A DNA stretch of 6,589 bases. Source: JAWOJF01 sp046481785 (GTDB taxonomy: Bacteria > Bacteroidota > Ignavibacteria > Ignavibacteriales > Ignavibacteriaceae). Where the stretch lies: assembly GCA_046481785.1 (NCBI GenBank), contig JAWOJF010000123.1, positions 1-6,589 of the forward strand, in the 5' to 3' direction. The notes beneath the pieces are model-generated. The model saw only the letters and a program-made list of their open reading frames with translations. It was not told where the DNA came from and ran no database searches. Position numbers and translations under genes: made by a program. Shown in pieces: positions 5,900 through 6,589 of this stretch; position 1 is the stretch's first letter; every line of letters begins with the position of its first letter.

Positions 5900-6589
5900 T
5901 TAAAGAGTTCCTAAAATACTTTTGATTCGTAATTTCCAGACCATAAAAATTGCCTCGCGTACAATTTTTTTAGACATTTTAGACATACCTTTTTCCCTGT
6001 CAACAAAAATAATTGGTATCTCGCCAATCCTGAATCCCTTTTTCCATGCTTTAAAATGCATTTCAATCTGGAATGAATACCCGTTCGAATTTATCTTTTC
6101 CAGGTCAATAGATTCAAGCACCTTTCTTCTGAAGCATTTATAACCGGCTGTAGCATCATTAATAGGAAGCCCGGTAATAATCCTTGTATAAATGTTTGCA
6201 CTGTAGCTTAATAACAGCCGGCTCATGGGCCAGTTTATTACGTTAACCCCGTCCTTATACCTGCTGCCGATAACAACATCATAGTCCTTAATAGCAGTTA
6301 GAAAATTCTTAATTTCCTTTGGGTCATGCGAATAGTCTGCATCCATTTCAAAAATGTAATCATAGTTATTCTTTAAAGCGTATCTAAAACCTGCTACATA
6401 AGCTGTACCCAGACCCATTTTACCGGCTCGCTTAATAAGCTTAATTTTTTCATTTTCCTTTGAAAGCTGTTCGACAAAATTTCCCGTTCCATCGGGAGAA
6501 TTATCATCAACAATAAGAATATCTACATCCTGATGTTGATCGAGAATATCCGGAATTAATCTGCCTATATTTTCAAGCTCGTTATAAGT
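5900..6589 (-). CDS. Polyprenyl-phosphate mannose synthase-like GT2 glycosyltransferase (N-terminus beyond the window)
   Basis: The frame is open to the window edge, giving 229 visible residues; perhaps ten or so N-terminal residues are missing. An internal ATG at 6418 is not the start, because the sequence before it contains TYNELENIG and VDILIVDDNSPDGTG, the first strand and nucleotide-binding motif of DPM1-type enzymes. Next come EMDADYSHDP (81-90 of the visible part) with the metal-binding DxD, IGSRYKDG, NDATAGYKCFRR, GYSFQIEM, then EIPIIFVDREKGMSKMS. This matches bacterial dolichol/polyprenol-phosphate mannose synthases, which transfer mannose from GDP-mannose to a polyprenyl phosphate on the cytoplasmic face. 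The donor sugar cannot be proved, as glucose- and GlcNAc-using relatives look alike. The protein ends after the catalytic domain, with no GtrA-type or two-helix membrane domain. It is followed 12 bases later by the GT2 fusion gene in the same frame, so the two are probably one operon. Confidence 0.9.
   Translation of the reverse strand, partial: TYNELENIGRLIPDILDQHQDVDILIVDDNSPDGTGNFVEQLSKENEKIKLIKRAGKMGLGTAYVAGFRYALKNNYDYIFEMDADYSHDPKEIKNFLTAIKDYDVVIGSRYKDGVNVINWPMSRLLLSYSANIYTRIITGLPINDATAGYKCFRRKVLESIDLEKINSNGYSFQIEMHFKAWKKGFRIGEIPIIFVDREKGMSKMSKKIVREAIFMVWKLRIKSILGTL

Noticed and set aside
5900..6418. A shorter mannose synthase gene starting at the ATG at 6418
   Set aside because: The upstream in-frame sequence encodes the essential DDNSPDGT nucleotide-binding motif, so the true start is beyond the window.

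Overview
This is an AT-rich bacterial window in which every supported gene lies on the minus strand, so transcription runs from base 6589 down to base 1. The protein family variants, the thinly spaced operons, the AT-rich leaders with weak Shine-Dalgarno sequences and a TAnnTTTG promoter-like match suggest a Bacteroidota/Ignavibacteriota/Chlorobiota-type organism. This is a judgement from the sequence alone. There is no rRNA or other decisive marker, so the lineage is moderate to low confidence.

Layout in transcription order. (1) 6589-5900: a polyprenyl-phosphate mannose synthase-like GT2 enzyme, cut by the window edge at its N-terminus. (2) 5887-3908: a 659-residue protein joining a rhamnosyltransferase-like GT2 domain to a four-helix polytopic phosphoglycosyltransferase scaffold whose catalytic core appears shortened and degenerate. 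(3) 3905-2955: accA, the acetyl-CoA carboxylase carboxyltransferase alpha subunit, starting 2 bases after the previous stop. (4) 2954-2813: a 142-base gap with a short tandem-like repeat and a possible promoter. (5) 2812-2405: a hotdog-fold acyl-CoA thioesterase with a TTG start. (6) 2388-1549: nadC. (7) 1548-1487: a 62-base gap with a small AT-rich hairpin at the nadC end. (8) 1486-20: a Wzx-like multi-spanning polysaccharide flippase. (9) 20-1: the first codons of a further gene, overlapping the flippase stop by one base.

How the genes fit together. Three of the genes belong to lipid-linked glycan assembly at the cytoplasmic membrane: a polyprenyl-phosphate sugar synthase, a membrane-anchored glycosyltransferase and a lipid-linked oligosaccharide flippase. 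They are interleaved with housekeeping genes for fatty acid synthesis (accA), thioester hydrolysis and NAD synthesis (nadC). The close spacing makes 6589-2955 one likely transcription unit and 2812-1 a second, possibly started from the 142-base gap.

The most unusual item is the GT2 plus phosphoglycosyltransferase-like fusion. It keeps the membrane domain, a Rossmann-like domain and the VGPR segment but lacks a recognisable catalytic Asp-Glu dyad. I see no CRISPR array, tRNA, rRNA, insertion sequence or phage gene.
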